Notes: a model not told the origin generated them from the sequence alone. 64,000 nt of DNA from Actinernus sp. WN-2022 (GCA_030867875.1 JAOWCC010001589.1:141581745-141645744); one strand, 5' to 3'; positions 25,239-37,324 are shown, counted from the first letter of the stretch. Program-made: numbers and translations.

Positions 25239-25416
25239 CTGCTATGGTCAAGCGGTCCATGTAGTTCAGCAAATTTATGAAGAACAGAACTCCGACGGTT
25301 ATATAAGCTCGAAGATTCGGGCCGCACGCACAGCCTCTCCTGGGTCGCGCCATTACTCCCGGGATTACTTCTTGCTCGGTCGAATTTTCCTTATGAACCT
25401 GGCCCTCAGTGTTCAT
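25239..25416 (-). CDS. SPNS exon 1, distal copy (residues 1-59)
   Basis: Identical in translation to 20910-21087, offset 4329 bp. It begins with ATG (MNTEGQVHKE) and ends at AGCAG|GTATGA on the minus strand. This copy lies in the duplication unit that is intact (A'-X-B'), so it is probably the ancestral exon 1. It lies head-to-head with the coiled-coil gene, 2.7 kb away. Confidence 0.85.
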
Positions 25417-28152
25417 AACAATTCACTCCGAATTCTTAGTGGGTTTGCCTTTGACTTTATAGTTAGTAACCCTTCCATATATCCATATAATCTCATTTAA
25501 AACGTGCCAATATGGATCACAATGTCAATGAACTCTGTATTCAGGAAGCAATCGTACCATCACGAGAGGACAAGGCTTGGTTACACAACAAACCACAGGG
25601 ACCCCAAACTCAAAAGCTAAAATAATAATTGGAGTTTTTTAAATAGTTTTTATTTGTTTGTAATTAATGGATTGGCTACTTGACTGTTTATTCATTTTGC
25701 CAATACTACACTTTTTTTGTTTAGAAAAGAAGAAAACATATTTATAAAAATATTACAAGTTTAATTTCTTAGTATTTTCCCATCAGGAGCCCATCCTGTT
25801 TTCATCCATTCGAATTGTTATCATCTATCATCGAAATGATCTCAATTTGTTTTCAGTATAGGTACTTTCAGGAGGCCATTACCAGTACTTTGGTCTTTCG
25901 TACTTGGGGGTTCTACGGGATTAGTATGGGATTATTACGGGACAATCTGCGGGATTCACTCCCAGGCTCTCTCGCCAAAGTGTCATGGCTACCGCCCTAT
26001 CACTCACTTCTGATCGCTTGTGACAGGTCGTAACGATCGGCTTGATTCTGGCGGGCATCGAGTAATATTTGAATATTGTAGGGAAAAGACAGGATTATTA
26101 GGGCTTTGTAGAGCAGCTGCAACATATATTCAAATTTATACCGTTACCTGAATGATTGTTTAGTACACCACATTTCCAAAATCGCGAAATGTGTTCACAA
26201 GACGTCAAGAGCGCAATGTTTTGTCCCGAAGCCGAATTAGAACGCTAATTTCGAGTGTCTTGCATGTCGTGGTAGATGTCTTCTCACTTTCAGGCCTAGG
26301 ATTTAGGAGATTGATTCAACTTCAAGTAAGGTCCACTTTAGGTAAGTTCATAGGACTTATAGGTTAACTTAATTACTTGTCACGTTTCAACCTTCGGCAA
26401 AACCTCAACAGTCGAGCGAATTTACAATGTTTTTTTGTTCGCAAGGACACCCAACGAAACTCAAAAGCGTGTATTTTTTCTTTTGTCGCTACTGGTTAGC
26501 TAAGAAAACATCCAGAGCTTACTCGGCTTTGAATCAAGTGGCAAAAATGCAAAACGTACCACCTTGCTCCGCGCGGCTGCCTTCCTTTCAAAATTTGCAT
26601 GGCCTAACGTATCAGTTTACAGTTTTAATTGTACTGTCTGATTTAGTGATTATGATTGATAAGGATAAATTTTATCTGATACATGCTTCTTTATCGATAT
26701 TAAAATAAAACTGGGAATCTTTTCATCAATTCCAAAGTTATATATTTTATAAACGTTAGTAATTTCTGGGTGCACTGCATGTACACGTATTAAAGTTGAC
26801 TACAGCACTACATGTTCTTCGAACGAACAATTGACAATCAAAAAGCTCAATAATTACTCAGTTTGTTTGGCTCTGTTTGGTATTTTTCTACCTCTTTGAC
26901 TTTGAGTGTTCTCTACTCAGAACTATTTCACTGACATGGTCTACTAATTTCTAAAAGTTTATAGTAGTGGTTCGATCTTCACTGCTTTCAGAATTCAAAA
27001 GAATGAAATATAAAAATGTACACAACTTCTATGGTATATTCCATGAACCATCATCCATGCAAATGGTGAAAAGTCAGTCAGATATTTTTTGTTTTGTTTT
27101 TACAGACTATTAATAAATAGATGAATGCTATGATCTATAGACAACTGAATAATATATATATATATATATTGTACAATATCCTGAAGAAAAAGAACATCCT
27201 GTAAATATTATATGGTTCTGCCAATCAGAGCTTAGTTACAGAGTGGTGTTTCCTAGTTTTTCTATGAAATAAAGGGTGGCGATAAGAAACCAATGGAAAT
27301 GCAGAAAATCTTAATTATGGATTAAGACCCATCCCATATCATAACTTTAATTATTTCAACTCAGATTTGAGAGTATAGCCATACTTTGGCCATATTTTCC
27401 CATGAAATATTTTGTTTACCATTGCCCAACCAATTAATTTTTTTTAAAAGTAAACCACAAAAGAAGAAAGATTGAAGACCAACTCAATTTTTTGAATAGT
27501 TAAAAAAGATTGAATAATAATAATTTCATAACAACACATACATGTACATGTACACCAGTCTTTTCTGATCTCTATGTTTTAGTTTCAATGGGCATTAAAG
27601 TGACTCCTGATCACGTTCTAAATTCCCCCTTAAAAAACAAAGAATTTGAAGGAGAATTTAGAATGTGATCAGAAGTCAAATATGCCCATGTTGCACACAG
27701 CCCATACTTCTAAAAAAATCATTTACATTAGCTGCAGTCCTTATGGTACTGTATGTATGGAGTTCCAGAAATGAACAGCAGAGAAAGTAAATGAGTATAT
27801 TAATTAATTAATTGCAAAGGTTGTGGTATTTACATATGGTACAAAAAACTCTGAATTTCTAATGGGACAATGAGTTTATCTGCTCGGCCCTCAAGTCTAC
27901 ATGTGTACATGTAGCTTTTCACGTTTTCTTTTGAATCTCACTCTGAGATAGTCATGGGATCTGCCATGCAGTTATAAGGCATGTATATTACGATTATAAT
28001 ATCATCATAAAATTATCTGAGGCTTCATTGTTATAAATAATATTGAAATAATATAGATTTCTTGTGAACTATTCACCCGTATTCCATAGGAAACCATGAA
28101 ATAGCCACTAATTATTTTGTAATTAAATATTGTGTTTTTCCTCCTATTGTAG

Positions 28153-29134
28153 GAAGGTTATTATAGATGGAGTGATTAAGAAGCAATGGACGATAACAGT
28201 TTAAACTCCGACTACTCTGTATGCAGCGATGATACTGAATATCTCCTGGGACAGAATGTGTCAATCAGAGAGATTGACGACTTTGACTTAAAGGCTTCTG
28301 AACTTAATAGTTTATCTGCTATACCAAAATATCACAGGGCAGTGCATGTACCACATTCTACCAAGACCAAACATGTGGACCATAGTGTACAAAGCTTACC
28401 ACAATCTCCAGAAACAAGAAGACAGGTGGTCATGCAGTCTAGAGGAAAAGAACAGATTTCACTTAGACACTATGACTCTAAAGAATATCAAAGTAGGGGT
28501 ACTATAAAAGCTAAGACTACTTCAGTGCTGGAACATGAGTATACTTCCAACACAGCTAGTAAGTACCCTGTCTACCCCCCAAGGGTTGACATGAAAACAC
28601 CTTCACATAGAGGTCAATTGGAATTCACTGAAGAAGTCACCATAACAGGGAAAGAGCGCAAAAGAAAGCAGAAAGAAAAAACTAAGCAGAAACAGGATGT
28701 GCAAGAAAAGGAATCCAACGCAAAGTTTCGAATGACCTTTCAAGAAGAGGAGTCAAGAGAAGAACACTTCACTAAAATACGAAACAAGAGGAAAGCTTCA
28801 CCTGTTAGAAAGCCTGAAAAGAGCCACAAGGATCAATATCTCTCCCCTACAAAGGACCTAGTATTGAACTCTAGACAAAAATCTAAAATGGATTACCACA
28901 TGAGCTGGCACCAACGGGCATCACCAGGTAACCATGACGATTTTCATGTTGATAGCGAAGATGGATATGATGGTGATAATGACATGAAATATGATTCACC
29001 TGAACGTGCTGATGTTGGCAGCATTGCATCTGAAGCAACAGAGGAGTTGTTGAATGGGGATGAACTAGATGGGTCAGTTATGGAAAAGTTAAAACAGCTG
29101 AATCTTGCTGTCAACTTTGATCCAGAAACTGAAG
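28153..29134 (+). CDS. coiled-coil gene, first coding exon (5' UTR 28153-28185; residues 1-316)
   Basis: The acceptor CCTATTGTAG|GAAGG is at 28152/28153, so a noncoding exon lies upstream. The ATG at 28186 is chosen because an in-frame TAA (28177-28179) precedes it closely. It encodes an acidic N-terminus (MDDNSLNSDYSVCSDDTEYL), a basic Lys/Arg/Glu stretch and an acidic tail (DSEDGYDGDNDMKYD). The donor is ACTGAAG|GTAAAG. Its 3' part (from 28539) is duplicated at 21762-22570. The longer reading through to 29229 is intron read-through. Confidence 0.85.
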
Positions 29135-29347
29135 GTAAAGCTTTTAATATTTTTTGCATGTTCCTTCTGGAGTGTATTTGTTTTGAGAAAGCAGCATACA
29201 TGTACATAGTGATTATAAACAGAGACTGAGAGTTTGCATCTTTTATATACATGTATGTATTATTAATATTACCTACGTTAAAACTTTGTACATGTACAAG
29301 TTTCGTACAGTCATATAGGTGACATTAATCGGGGGTGTGGATTTTAT

Positions 29348-30487
29348 AATCTATATCCACTTACAGACCCACTCAAAAATTGTGCAACCTGCACCGCCAA
29401 ATGCCAGACAGCATTGACAGCTGTCGGCATTGTCAGTACCACCCGACATTTACCATTGGTGGTGCCAAACCACCTGAGGCAGCTCTCAACCATCGACGGC
29501 TAACCACCAGACGGCTCTAATAACTGCTATTTGAATGGATATAGCCACCACTGAGATGACTTTGAACAGCCAATGGCTCTCAACTGCCACAGCTATATAG
29601 CCACCAAATGGCTTGAACTGTCACCTAATTATTACAACATCGACAAATCCTATCTTTAGAGATAGCCTGCTAAAATACAGCAAACGTTTATTTGGCTGCA
29701 TGTATTCTCCTTGGCTTTCACACTTTGTCGAGTTGCATTCTTTTAAATTGTGTGTTTGAACAGACTAATTAGACAAACACAAAAATAATATACTACTTCT
29801 CCTCGACTCCACCAAAGTAAATTAAAGCTTTGAGTTGTCGACTAGGGAAAGCCGTCGACATGCAGTTAGCCACCAAATAGCTTTGAGCCATTGATGGCTA
29901 GCTGCCAAACGGCTTTGAGGTGTCGATCATGTTATTGGTTAGAGCTTAAGTCATTTTTTTGCTCAGACATGAAAACAAAATGGCTGGCTTTTTTTTGCTC
30001 AGACATGAAAACAAAATGGCTCGGACACCATGTCTGAGCAAATAGTAAAATTGATTGGACATATTTTGCCGAATTTGGTCGACCATATGTCCGATGTTCG
30101 GCAGTTATTCCCAGCCCTGAAACCATTTTATTAATTATACCGGGCTAGTCTTCTAGCTGACCATAGATTAAGGGTGACACTGATTCCTTGGTTGCATTGG
30201 AATTTTGGCATTCCACCAATCACGCGGAAGAGAAAATATTTGGTGGGTTATAATTTGCAATTAAGTATACATGGTATGATTGTATTAATAGAACAGATTT
30301 CTTAAATGAATGGAAAAGAAATATGGCAAGACTACATGTAGCTGTACTATTGATATAATTATGTTTTTATTAGTTACTTTGATGTACAGTCTGTAATGAT
30401 GTACTTTATTATGTTTGATTACAGAATCGGCAGCAGATAAACAATGAAGATCAAGCAACATAATTGTTTTGCTTATTCCTTCCATAG
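29348..30487. other. coiled-coil gene intron, minor repeats only
   Basis: Contains a tandem duplication of about 42 bp (TTTTTTGCTCAGACATGAAA units, 29954-30022). Otherwise unrecognised AT-rich intron. Confidence 0.5.
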
Positions 30488-30575
30488 AATTCTATGATGA
30501 TAAGGTACAAGAAGGTGCTGAACTCCTTTCAAAACTGTTTGGGGGAAGTGTTGACAACTATTATAGCTCACCTAG
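30488..30575 (+). CDS. coiled-coil gene exon (residues 317-345)
   Basis: The acceptor is TTCCTTCCATAG|AATTC and the donor TCACCTAG|GTGAGG. It reads EFYDDKVQEGAELLSKLFGG and then SVDNYYSSP; 88 nt takes phase 1 to phase 2 and exactly fits the next exon. Confidence 0.85.
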
Positions 30576-30852
30576 GTGAGGAACAGCTTGCTAGATATTC
30601 TTACAAAAGGGGTTATGTAGTACATGTAATAGATACATACCGAGTAGCCGTGTTTTATTGGATTTACAAACTCGAGCTGGAAACGAGAGTTTGTAAATCC
30701 AATATTTAAAGCATAGAGGGGCCATTTTATAATGTTGTGTGCTTATTTGCTGCTTCAAGGCCGGGCCAATTTATGGTAACCATGGTGATTTAATTAGCCA
30801 GGAAAATAGGCCATTGCTCAACTACTGTACTATCTGCATCCCTGTTGACATC

Positions 30853-30990
30853 GAAGGGCTGTGTGCAAAAAGGGCATAAGTGACTCTTGATCACATTCTA
30901 AATTCTCCCTTAGAAAGCAAAGAAATTGAAGGAGAATTTAGAATGTGATCAGGAGACACTTACACCCTTTTTGCACACAGCCCTACAATT
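30853..30990. mobile_element. GAAGGGCTGTGTGC palindromic MITE, copy in coiled-coil gene intron
   Basis: Same family and orientation as 19481-19622, with small differences (GGGCATAAGTGACTC, AGAAAGCAAAG). Ends with CACACAGCCCTACAATT. Confidence 0.85.
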
Positions 30991-31115
30991 ACATGTATAT
31001 TATGACTGCTTTCGTTGAAGTACGACCCTGGAAGTTTGAAGTCTAGTCTAGTCTCATACAAAACTTTTGCCACCTAGACTTACTTAAATTTTGATTGATG
31101 GCTGGCTAAATGCAA

Positions 31116-31256
31116 TTGAAGGGCTGTGTGCAAAAAGGGTGTAAGTGTTTCCTGATCAGATTCTAAATTCTCCTTCAATTTCTTTGTTTTCTAAGGGAAA
31201 ATTCAGAATGTGATCAAGAGTCGCTAATGCCCTTTTTGCACACAGCCCTTCAATTT
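31116..31256. mobile_element. GAAGGGCTGTGTGC palindromic MITE, opposite orientation
   Basis: Same termini, but the asymmetric centre (AAACAAAGAAATTGAAGG in the other copies) is inverted here (CCTTCAATTTCTTTG), which shows insertion in the other orientation. Confidence 0.85.
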
Positions 31257-33817
31257 TCCAAACGAAGCTTGAAACTTGCAACTGCAACGAAAACGGTAAT
31301 AATCATTAGTATATTCCAGCGTGGTGAATATGAGGTCTGCTGATTCTAGCTAGCTTAAGTTTAAAAATTGCTGCCAGCAGATTTGCCCAAATGTTTGAGG
31401 AAGAAATTGATTAAATGAAAAACAATACAATTCCTAAGTACACTAAAGTTGCAAAGTTCAGTTCTTGTCGGAATACACAGTAACAATAACTGATTTTTAT
31501 GTATAGTTTAATAAACGAGCCACAGTGTTTTATCAGATATAAAAACTCGAGGGCGCAGTCCGAGAGTTTTTAGATCTGATAAAACACATGCTGCGAGTTT
31601 ATTAAATGGCTTCAAAAACATTACTTCTAAAAGATAATAATTTTCAGAAATTTAGATGAAAAGCGAATAATTATTTGTTTATAGCTACGTTCACGTGCGT
31701 TACTGACATGCGCAGTTGGAATATGGAGCGAAAATTTGGGGAAATTTGTTCAACAAAGGAAAAAGGCCTCAACCATGAAGTTTTATATAGGGCCACACTC
31801 GTACTGTCAGTGAAAAGTTGTATAAAGACCCTTGCGTTTCATCGGGTATAAAGGAGCATGCACATGGGTGATACGCTTCATCTGGTTGGACAAAATGCTC
31901 ATGAATTACGTATGAGTTTTTGAAGATCATGTGATGGATTATGTTCTCCTGCACACATCTTTTAATGACGCACTGCATGCCCAGAAGTAAATGAAAAAGT
32001 TAGTAAATTATAGTCTTTTTAAGTTTCCCTGGTATGAATTCAACTTAGAAATTATACTATTAATTAAAAACAGTTATTCACCTCAGTGCATCTTGGTAAA
32101 TATTCACCAGGAATATGTACTTCAACTATGGTAAATAATTGTTTATTAATCTGATTATGTTAACTAATTAGTTCAAAAATTGCATGTTTATTCCATATCT
32201 CACATCTGTTAACAATCAATACTCTTACTAATACTAATGATCTCTTTATACGTAACAAAATGTTTACATACTAAAGGAAAAACCTTGTTACGAGGTCCCT
32301 GTGGGCTGTCATCCCAAGGTGAGCTTATTGATTAATCCACTTTCTTCTCTCCTTCATTAATAATGGACCCATCATATCTCTAAATAATTAGTAACATAAT
32401 TATTATTCTGTAGGAATTGTAAGATTCCTAAGGTGACGTCATATTCCTACCAACCATAATACCTAACCCTAGTTAACCCCAAACGTAATCATAACCCCAA
32501 CCAGGGTTTAGGGTTTTTAGGGCTATTATCCCAGGTTTTACATTCCTACCATTCCTGCCAATAGAATAATCCTTTATTACTAATCTTCTGGATGAATTAC
32601 AGAGTAACACAAGGCCTTGAAAGTTGCCACCCTATTAACTGTAATTATCAAGATTCCCTCCCCTTCCCATATGATAACCATTATGCATCTACCAAAGTTA
32701 AGCCTGGGGGGGGGGGGGTGTAAGGGTTGGATATTTCACATCTTTTCCCAAAAATAACCTCAAATTCTCCACCGTCCCTTGGGACAACACTTTTGGACAA
32801 TAATATCAAAATTCCATGACTCACTGCATTATCTTCCTTACATGTATGTTTACTATATAAATAGTTATTCCTGGGGCAGGTAGTATAATATGTCAAATTC
32901 TCGCCGATGGGGTAGCCCAGTGCCTGTCAAATTCCCCCCGTTGCCTGCCCCTCCCCCCTCAGGCATTGATAGGTGCATTACCTCTATAAAATCACACCAT
33001 TATAACAAGTGCTCTGATTGGTTGAAAACTGTTTTCTAAAACGCTATGGAAACATAGAATGTTGTGCACTCTCTTGAGCTACATAACATTGTAGTTGGGA
33101 GAATTTACGTGCATGTTTTGATTTATCAAATTGAATGAGTGTTTTGCCAATTTGTACTCAGTGTTTATAAAGGAAATATAAATTAAACATTTTTCTGTGT
33201 TTCTATAGAGTTATAGAAGCACTTGTGGAAGTCTGAGAGCTACTAAGATAACTTGAAATAGCAGTGACAGCACTCATCCCCCAGAGTTGTCACCTGGATT
33301 TGGTGGTAAAGGCCAGGCAAAATCAGAAATAAGAAAAAAATTGGAACATATTTGGGGGTAATTTAGGTCAGGCAAAGTCAGAAAACGAGTCCATTGGGAT
33401 AAAATGGTTGAGACTCTAGGGTGAGTGCATTTACATTGACAGTAGCTAAATTTAATTGGGACTTGATGTGATAGTGGGAGACTGGGGAGGCAGTTCCTTG
33501 GGGAAGGGGGGGGGGGGGGGGGGGAGGGGACTGCCCCCCTCCCTATATGACCTTCTGGCTACAACCCTGCCCCCACCACCATTTCTCAATTCTCATACTC
33601 CCAAACTTTCACTTGTGTTTCTATTATCTATGGAAACATGGGAAAAAATATTGATTAATGTTCAATGATATCATATGATTAACATACATTGTTATCTGTA
33701 CCCTCTTGACATTAATACTGATTGTGCTTTTTCGGTGTCGAAGAAAGTAAATTAATACATTACACGCACAAAATAATGTATTTTAATAGGTTTCTAAAAT
33801 CAAACTTTTCGTTATAG
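31257..33817. other. coiled-coil gene intron with G-rich tracts
   Basis: No coding signal was accepted. Holds a G-run at 32706-32717, a 20-base-class G tract near 33506-33529 that could form quadruplex on the plus strand, and an inverted repeat around 31528-31590 (GAGTTTTTAGATCTGATAAA type). Confidence 0.55.
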
Positions 33818-33858
33818 TGGTTATTCCAAAAGCTCTGGATCTCCGAGTGGACAAGAAG
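33818..33858 (+). CDS. coiled-coil gene small exon (residues 346-359)
   Basis: The 41-nt exon lies between CGTTATAG and GTATAT. In the phase left by the previous exon it reads SGYSKSSGSPSGQE plus one base. Only inclusion of both this exon and 30488-30575 keeps frame into 34126. Confidence 0.8.
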
Positions 33859-33889
33859 GTATATAATCTACATTTTAGAACAGCATGAA

Positions 33890-33996
33890 TTATTGGGCTA
33901 AAGTGAACAAGCTGCACCATAAATACATGGTTGGTACATTATAAAGTGGTCAGTCGACAACATATTTATGGTGCAACTTGTTAACTTTAGCCGAAT
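33890..33996. repeat. short inverted repeat
   Basis: GGCTAAAGTGAACAAGCTGC at 33898 pairs imperfectly with GCAACTTGTTAACTTTAGCC near 33970-33991. MITE-like, between two exons. Confidence 0.65.
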
Positions 33997-34125
33997 TATT
34001 GCATGGATCAATCATCATTATATATATTTTTTTTTTATATATTAAGGTGGGTCAAGGTTGACAGTCTGTGATGTCTAATAAATCAGGTTAAGTAATGTAT
34101 TTTATATTCTGTTTTGTATCGGAAG

Positions 34126-34617
34126 GTTCCAAAGGAGAAGTGAACCTTGAAGAAAAAACGAACATTAGTAATACAAGCAGTAAAGGAGGGAGTCACATAG
34201 CTGGCAATCTAATAACACAGCAAACAAGCAGTGAAAAAAAGCCCAAGAGAAAAGGAAAGGTGTCCTTCGCTACAGATGAAAGCAGCTCCTTTGATTCCTC
34301 TTATCACATTTCCTCAAAGGGACAGAGCTCTAGTTCAAAACAGGGCATTCACTTTTATGGTAAATCATTTGAAGAGGAAAGTAGGTATAGCAAGTTTGAC
34401 AATCACAGTGATTTTGTAAGAGAAACAAGTGCACTACGGGCAGCTATGGATTACGAAGATGACGACTCAGAGCAAGATGCCAATTCTTATGGACAAGAAA
34501 GATCACCTGCTATGAGTTCAGCATCGCAAAGTCGACAGTACGAGGAAGCACTACCGAAATACAACTCTGGCTATAATAGAGGATTCTCACAAAAACCTGT
34601 TTTACAGAATGAAGAAG
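34126..34617 (+). CDS. coiled-coil gene exon (residues 360-523)
   Basis: The acceptor is GTATCGGAAG|GTTCC and the donor AATGAAGAAG|GTATAA. It encodes a Ser/Lys/Glu-rich, low-complexity stretch with KKPKRKGKVSF and an acidic YEDDDSEQDA patch. Probably disordered. Phase 1 in, phase 1 out. Confidence 0.85.
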
Positions 34618-35318
34618 GTATAATTGAATGTGTGTATTATAAAGTGTAAGCCAGCTCTTTGGCATTTTTTAAGAGAAGGTAAACACTAAAGAAGAAGAGA
34701 AAAATAGGATGGATTGAGAGAACTGTAGCCTGATAACTGGCTCTTCTGCTTGTTACACTGGATAACTACTGGTAGTTCCTGTAAAAACTAGTGTTGGTCT
34801 CCATCATCGGGAAGATAAATACTGGTACAGTATATATAATGACCTAAATCAATTAAAGTATTCTAACTGCCATGGGAAGCGAGTAGCAGCTGACGTTTCT
34901 AGCATTAACCCTTTGTTAGTGTCTTTCGCTCTAACGGAGTGCTTAAACACTGAAAACATCAGATGCTATTCACTTTTCATGGTAGTGACCCAGGGTAGTG
35001 ATTATACCAGTGTTTATCTTCTGGTTGTTTGGGTGCTGTCAAGGTTGTAGATTTCTCTTCCTTGCTCCCCCTTTTCTTCCCTTTCCCCTCGCATTGGGGC
35101 CTGATAACAACCGAATAATACATGATGTAGCTGAGTCAGTTTCACGCTCAACTCCATTGCACCCTGCTTTTAAAGTGTCCTTGAATGATCCCTCTACCTA
35201 CATATTAGTCTTACAGTAACGTCAAATATTTGTACACCATATAATACATGTACTTTTTAATTTTTTTACATGTACTTGATTTGAAGTCATATTTCTTGAT
35301 GTTTTTTTTTTTTACAAG
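34618..35318. other. coiled-coil gene intron, nothing recognised
   Basis: No repeat or coding feature was recognised in this intron. Confidence 0.5.
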
Positions 35319-35364
35319 AACTACACATAGGGGATGCCTATTCACAGGAAACAAGCCAGAGCAG
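35319..35364 (+). CDS. coiled-coil gene small exon (residues 524-538)
   Basis: Follows a strong poly-T acceptor (TTTTTTTTACAAG|AACTAC); the donor is CCAGAGCAG|GTAAGG. Reads ELHIGDAYSQETSQS plus two bases; phase 1 to 2. Confidence 0.8.
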
Positions 35365-35539
35365 GTAAGGCTTTTTGTAGTACACTTTTTGAAAAATCGG
35401 CGCCAAATTGCATCAAGTTTCGAACGTGTTAGAAACCTCGGCGATTTCGCGGTGCTGAATCGCACTGAAATCACGGCTGGTTTACAAATTCCAGCGCAGT
35501 CGCGACAAAAATTGCAGTGAAAATCGCAACAAAAATTGC

Positions 35540-35720
35540 AAAAATTGCCTGTGTAAACAGGCCGTAAGAGATCTTAAAACAAAAAGGCATTGTTTTGCTT
35601 CACTAAGCTTCTTTTTGACATAAGCTGAGAACTTACAATCCTGCTGAAAAGTGACACCTAACATATTTAACTCGTTACGATTAGGAATGCGAACCAGTAC
35701 AACTTCAGTAATCTCAGAGC
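35540..35720 (-). pseudogene. LINE reverse transcriptase fragment, minus strand
   Basis: Encodes LGVTFQQDCKFSAYVKKKLS and then EAKQCLFVLRSL, the conserved LINE block following the catalytic domain. Short and truncated. Confidence 0.7.
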
Positions 35721-36214
35721 TTCTCAGATTCTAATCTCCATTAAAATCTCGATTGAATCTCTCAAAGTTAGCCTCGGATTTGAACTCATCCACGAGACGC
35801 AGTCGAATGGCATAACTGATGCTCTCTTCACGTTTAGAAATCATCTGACTGTGCACCTCACAACAAAACGAGAGACCCACAACAAAGTGAAACCTACTTG
35901 TTTTATACAATATCTAGAGCAAACTAAGGACACCTTTACCTAACAATTCGGACGTGAATATTGTATATAGAATTTAAAACATTTCTGGGATTTTTGAAGA
36001 AAAGGGTAAAAAAGCTTCAGAGCAATAGTTTGCGCCACGGACATGCGCAGCGTGTACAAGAACATGTCCCACATTGGAGATACGGTCTGTATGCGTTAAG
36101 AGCAGTTGCCGGGATAGTGGAAGTCGGTGGTGGGTTGTGAGACCTCCCTCACATTAGCGCTGGCGTGTTAGTATCCTGTATCATTCGACAACGGGATCCT
36201 AGTTAGCTTAGTTA

Positions 36215-36289
36215 TAGCCTGCGTCGCATCTGAACTGAACCCTGGTTAACGGACTTAACCAGGGTTCAGTTCGGATGCGACGCAGGCTA
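36215..36289. repeat. tight inverted repeat
   Basis: AGCCTGCGTCGCATC(T)GAACTGAACCCTGGTTAA pairs with its inverse after a 6-9 base loop; a single mismatch. Foldback-type. Confidence 0.85.
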
Positions 36290-36639
36290 GCTTAGTTACT
36301 ACTCTGTATCATTTGATACACACTACTAATAAGGCTTATTGGTATTCTTTATCAAATGATACAGATATACAGAATAATGAATCAAATGATACAGAATACT
36401 AATAGGCTGACTAGAATCTTGAATGAAGTTTACAGGGTATTCATGTGACCTGGATTCTGCGTTTAGATTGGTTAGCACCCGTATGAATGATTAATGATGT
36501 TATAATGACAATTACAGGCACACGCTGAATCTACGACGAACAAAACATAATGCCGAACGCCAAATGCCGTATGAAGAAATGTAGAGTTCATCATACTGAG
36601 CGAGCAACTGCCTGTATTTGTCAAAAACACAAACATAAA

Positions 36640-37324
36640 GGGCCGATTATTTAAACGAAGTTTAGACAGCGTCTAACCCAGGGTTAAAACGTGAATACCG
36701 ATTATTTAAACGTGGTTTATCCAAAACCGAGTCTAGACCGCGACAAAACACAAACTAAGGAACAATAGGAAGTTAGACCTGCTCACGAGTAGGTTTAAAC
36801 GCTGTTTTACAATAATTTCATGGTCAGCCATTTTGAAATGGACGGACTTCTGCGTTACAGACAGTTAAGAGAGTACGCCAATCAACGTAACATACCACGA
36901 ATTCGGCACCTCAGAGACGGGGTTAACCCTTTGGAAGAATACGATGCCAAAGATTTTTGAATGCTCTTTCGTTTGAGAAAGGGCTCGGTCATTGATCTCG
37001 TTAAAATTGTGGAAACAGATCTTGAACATCAGACGAGAAGATGTCTTCCGCTGCAGGAAGTTCTTATTGCTCTGCGATTTTATGCAACTGGCAGCAATAT
37101 CAATATGCGCATACAAATAACTCCACAGACAATACATTCACTAATGAATCATTGTTTAGACATTGTTTAACCCTCGCCTAAAAAAAAACACTGTTCATTC
37201 GCGTTTTAATAACGTATATATTTTAGTCATCGTTTACTGAAATCTTCGTCTGTCGAGACCACGTCTAGACCGTGGATCAGCCGTAAACACGGGTTAACTT
37301 AAACTTCATTTTAATAATCGGCCC
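36640..37324 (+). mobile_element. PIF/Harbinger-type element remnant with broken transposase start
   Basis: Termini GGGCCGATTATTTAAACG / TAATAATCGGCCC are inverted repeats flanked by AAA. Plus-strand reading from about 36823 gives MDGLLRYRQLREYANQRNIP, then NPLEEYDAKDF, an in-frame TGA (36958), then MLFRLRKGSVIDLVKIVE and QTRRCLPLQEVLIALRFYAT. This is the N-terminal layout of HARBI1-like nucleases (F-x-x-x-FR, ALRFYATG). The DDE domain is missing, so it is non-autonomous and dead. Confidence 0.8.

Larger units (their letters stand above)
175..25416 (-). other. SPNS (Spinster-type) MFS transporter gene, 5' part, minus strand
   Basis: Gene-level entry. Four exons join without a frame break (178 + 206 + 152 + 67 nt = 603 nt, 201 codons), all with GT-AG junctions. 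The protein has a short hydrophilic N-terminus, a first membrane segment (about residues 38-58, containing LLNYMDRLTIAG), a second (about 78-95), the MFS motif-A loop FGYLGDRLRRK (about 95-105), a third (about 107-121), a fourth ([19 protein letters not shown]) and the start of a fifth ([17 protein letters not shown]). This is the order of Spinster-family transporters, which move lysolipids or sphingosine-1-phosphate across lysosomal or plasma membranes in animals. Family members are around 500 residues, so the C-terminal 60% lies beyond the left edge. Which SPNS paralogue it is cannot be told here. Exon 1 exists twice (20910-21087 and 25239-25416). Because a first exon has no acceptor, transcripts from either copy could splice to exon 2 and give the same protein. 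Confidence 0.9.
22571..29347. repeat. duplication unit 2: segment A' (22571-26080), unique X (26081-28538), segment B' (28539-29347)
   Basis: The complete version of the unit. It joins unit 1 directly, with one shared base at most between the end of B and the start of A', and no run of N. X contains the start-codon end of the coiled-coil gene, a (TA)n run near 27150-27170 and a partial copy of the GAAGGGCTG palindromic element (about 27590-27705). Confidence 0.9.
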
